DNA of 64,000 bases, taken from NCBI RefSeq assembly GCF_019578655.1, contig NC_063260.1:25816888-25880887 (forward strand), in the 5' to 3' direction. Source of the stretch: Ricinus communis. Its lineage: Eukaryota; Streptophyta; Magnoliopsida; Malpighiales; Euphorbiaceae. Below, piece by piece: positions 61,537 through 64,000 of the stretch (position 1 is the first letter of the stretch; the number at the start of each line of letters is the position of its first letter). A program made the position numbers and the translations under genes. The notes under the pieces were generated by a model. The model was not told where the DNA came from, searched no databases, and was given only the letters and a program-made list of their open reading frames with translations.

Positions 61537-64000
61537 CGCCTCTTCATTCTATAGTTAGTGATTTTTATTTTATTAGTAACTTTTATTCTCTTGTTTTTTT
61601 CCCCATATCCTTTAATTGAGACTTATTTTTGTAACATATGCCAATATCATATGTGGCTCGGAAATGGCAATATCAATATATGTAAAGGGTTACTGGATAC
61701 AGAGCGATCCATATGAGAACTCTTCTCTTTCTCTTTGCATAACAAAAGTACATTTCAAGACTCGAGAGAAAGAGAAGTCTGGTCACATCATTATTATGCA
61801 CATATCTCATAATTCTTCCAAACATTCAAATAGTTTACTTGTCTCTCAATTCTTTTCTTTTGCAGAATATATATAATATTAAAATAAAAATCAATAATAA
61901 ATTTCTATTAATGTTAGTGAATTTCTCAATTTTAAAAAATGAGACTTGATTAGACCACTCACCTATTGTTCTTTATCGGGTTATCAAAAATAGACAATTG
62001 CATTGAAATATTGTTGTTTATAGTACTTAATAATACAATAAATAGTTGTTTCGGAAAAAGAAAAAAATTACAATAAATAGTCTCCCTTTTGGATAGATTT
62101 TCCACATTGTATAGTTCTTCCCACACATCACATCCGAATTGGAATGAAAAGAAATTCTGATAGCGATATGCATCAAACCTTAGTTTAATGGTTACAATGA
62201 AAAATTAAGATGCACCTCTTTGAAAATAAGTTCAATATAGAGTTTTCAGTTCAAAAATAAGATAAGGAAGATAAATAAGGGAGCAAGATAAGCGTTTACT
62301 TGATTTTGACTCTAAAATCATAACTAGAATCCAAAGATATTAGAGATACGTTATTGAGTTGATTAAAGAATCAAGATTAGAATTATTAAATTTGAAATTA
62401 AAATTTTATATCATTTTAATATATTATGATAAGATATTTTTATATTTTAACACATTATAAAATATATTTTAACTTACTTATATATCATAAAATTCTTGAT
62501 TATTTATTTTATTATAATACTAATATTTTTTTCTGAGAGGAATTATAATACTAATGGTTAAGTCGGACTCTGAATCAAAATCAGAATTAGAATAGACTTA
62601 AAAATAAAATAAAAAATTTAGTAAGACATAAAGTGCCCAACTCAAAATAAAATTTAATAAATATAGAATATTCATTTTTTTTAATAATATTATTATCATT
62701 TTATTTTTATATGTAATAATATTTTTATAGTATAATGTATTTTTAAATATTTATTATTATTTATTATTTATAATGTTAATAGTAGTCAGTTAATTAGTAT
62801 ATCTTAAATTATGATTGCAATATTAATAGTGGTTGCTTTTATATGAAATTTATAATAATTTTATTTATTTGACTAATAATTATTTTAAATTGATTATTAT
62901 GAGAATGAAAGTTCATTCTCTAAAGAAATGGATAACTCGGATTTCCATTGATGTAAGAATTTAATTTCAAATCTGGAATATTTTTGGCAAACCAAATACC
63001 AAAAATTCAGAATCATTTATATTCTAATTTCGGTTTTGCGTCAACTTTTAAACATAAAATGATTCTTAATTTTTATAGGAATAAGAAGTTATTCACTCAA
63101 AAAAGAAAATCATTAAGGAAAGAATTTCATTTTAATCTTACAATATTTTGATAGAACCATTACCATACATCGCAACCATTCATTTGGGATTTTGATGGCC
63201 ACTTGTCTTTTTATTCACCGGTTAGCCCCTAATAGAACTGGAGTGTTTAATTTAAGTCTTTGGATTCAAATGGGTATTAAGTTGTAAAAAGTTATTTATA
63301 GAGCATTGGAATGGACGTCTGCTTTTCTCTTAGGATCCAATAGTAAGAGACAAAAGAAATGATTATTGAATGATTAGGGGATAGATTAGGAGAACCTAAA
63401 AAGATATGCTAGCTATTATTAAAATTGTGATGACTCGGTCCTTCCTATTTTCTATTTTTATTTTTCTTTTTAGTATTGAATCTAAGTCTAACTACTAAAC
63501 TTCAATTAATACTTAAATATATAATTAATGACTAATAACCTGATTTCGATTAAAATGCAAGAACATAAGGAAATACAAATTAACAGAAAAATGGGCTTTG
63601 TCGATATTTTTCAGCCCATAGTAATGGAGTTTAGTTTTGGGGAATCATACCACTTAGGGTCTAATACAAAAGGTGAGCAAATACTAAATTAATTACTTTT
63701 TAACTTCAAAAGAGAAATGATTTCTTAGCTGCCTACACTACTAACTAAAGAGCATTCATCAATCATCTTATAATGCAAGCACTATTGGGCCCCGTCGTTA
63801 ATTCATAAAATTGGCTAAAGCTGATCTTCTCTTCAGTAGATTGATCCCTAAGGAAGCACAATTAGACAATGTTGCCCCCCCTCATCACCAACAACAACTT
63901 TGGTGCCCCCTATCGAATGGGGTCCTGAAACATAATTAACAATTGGATTATCGGTATGGTTAGTCAAGCAATAACTTCACATGAATTCCTCCATTTAAAA
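61537..64000. other. AT-rich 3' flank without a recognisable gene
   Basis: The first ~250 bases are probably the 3' UTR of the second LEA-2 gene. 62300-63120 is very AT-rich and contains MITE-like wording (GAATC/GATTC-rich phrases near 62310 and 63020), but I could not pair ends. 63750-64000 is more balanced with no open frame of note. Confidence 0.5.

Noticed and set aside
1..64000. CRISPR arrays, bacterial operons or viral genes
   Set aside because: No regularly spaced direct repeats with unique spacers and no prokaryotic or viral gene organisation; the window is plant nuclear DNA.

Overview
This window looks like nuclear DNA of a eudicot plant. The evidence is very AT-rich intergenic DNA, GT-AG introns with short coding exons, plant-specific gene families (PIAL-type SUMO ligase, RBOH, LURP-one-related, LEA-2), a eukaryotic tRNA-Ala(AGC) and a decayed plant LINE. 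Species cannot be fixed from the sequence alone. A rosid, possibly Euphorbiaceae, is my guess and no more.

Layout, left to right. (1) 1-1497 is AT-rich flank holding a diverged ~70-bp duplication. (2) 1498-10061, minus strand, is a complete 16-exon gene for a PIAL1/PIAL2-type SP-RING SUMO ligase (921 aa); one of its introns appears to be GC-AG and another carries a 3 x 54-bp tandem repeat. (3) 11980-16557, minus strand, is a four-exon type-1 serine/threonine phosphatase catalytic subunit (TOPP6/7-like) with an E2F site and a telo-box near its start. (4) 16.9-20.9 kb is AT-rich with no gene. (5) 21215-25546, plus strand, is a seven-exon, 677-aa gene I do not recognise, probably nuclear. (6) 25909-25981 is tRNA-Ala(AGC). 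(7) 26508-27289, minus strand, is a two-exon LURP-one-related gene. (8) 27.4-44.9 kb is a ~17.5-kb gene-poor tract with a probable dispersed repeat and a clear fold-back/MITE-like element. (9) 45317-52194, plus strand, is a 14-exon NADPH oxidase closely matching RBOHF (940 aa). (10) 53.8-54.4 kb is an unexplained richer segment with a possible 41-aa one-helix membrane microprotein on the minus strand. (11) 56389-57054 and 60868-61536, plus strand, are two intronless LEA-2 membrane-anchored paralogues flanking a 5'-truncated LINE relic (minus, about 58.37-59.91 kb). (12) 61.5-64.0 kb is AT-rich with no gene.

Exon coordinates were derived by hand from splice signals and reading phase. Each multi-exon CDS closes in frame: 2766, 1059, 2034, 669 and 2823 nt. 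The genes do not form one pathway. RBOHF, the LOR gene and the LEA-2 genes all belong to families linked to defence or stress, but nothing shows they act together. I found no clear new multi-gene system. The items most worth checking are the uncharacterised 677-aa gene, the possible 41-aa microprotein, the GC-AG intron next to the SP-RING, the PP1 C-terminal extension and the fold-back element.
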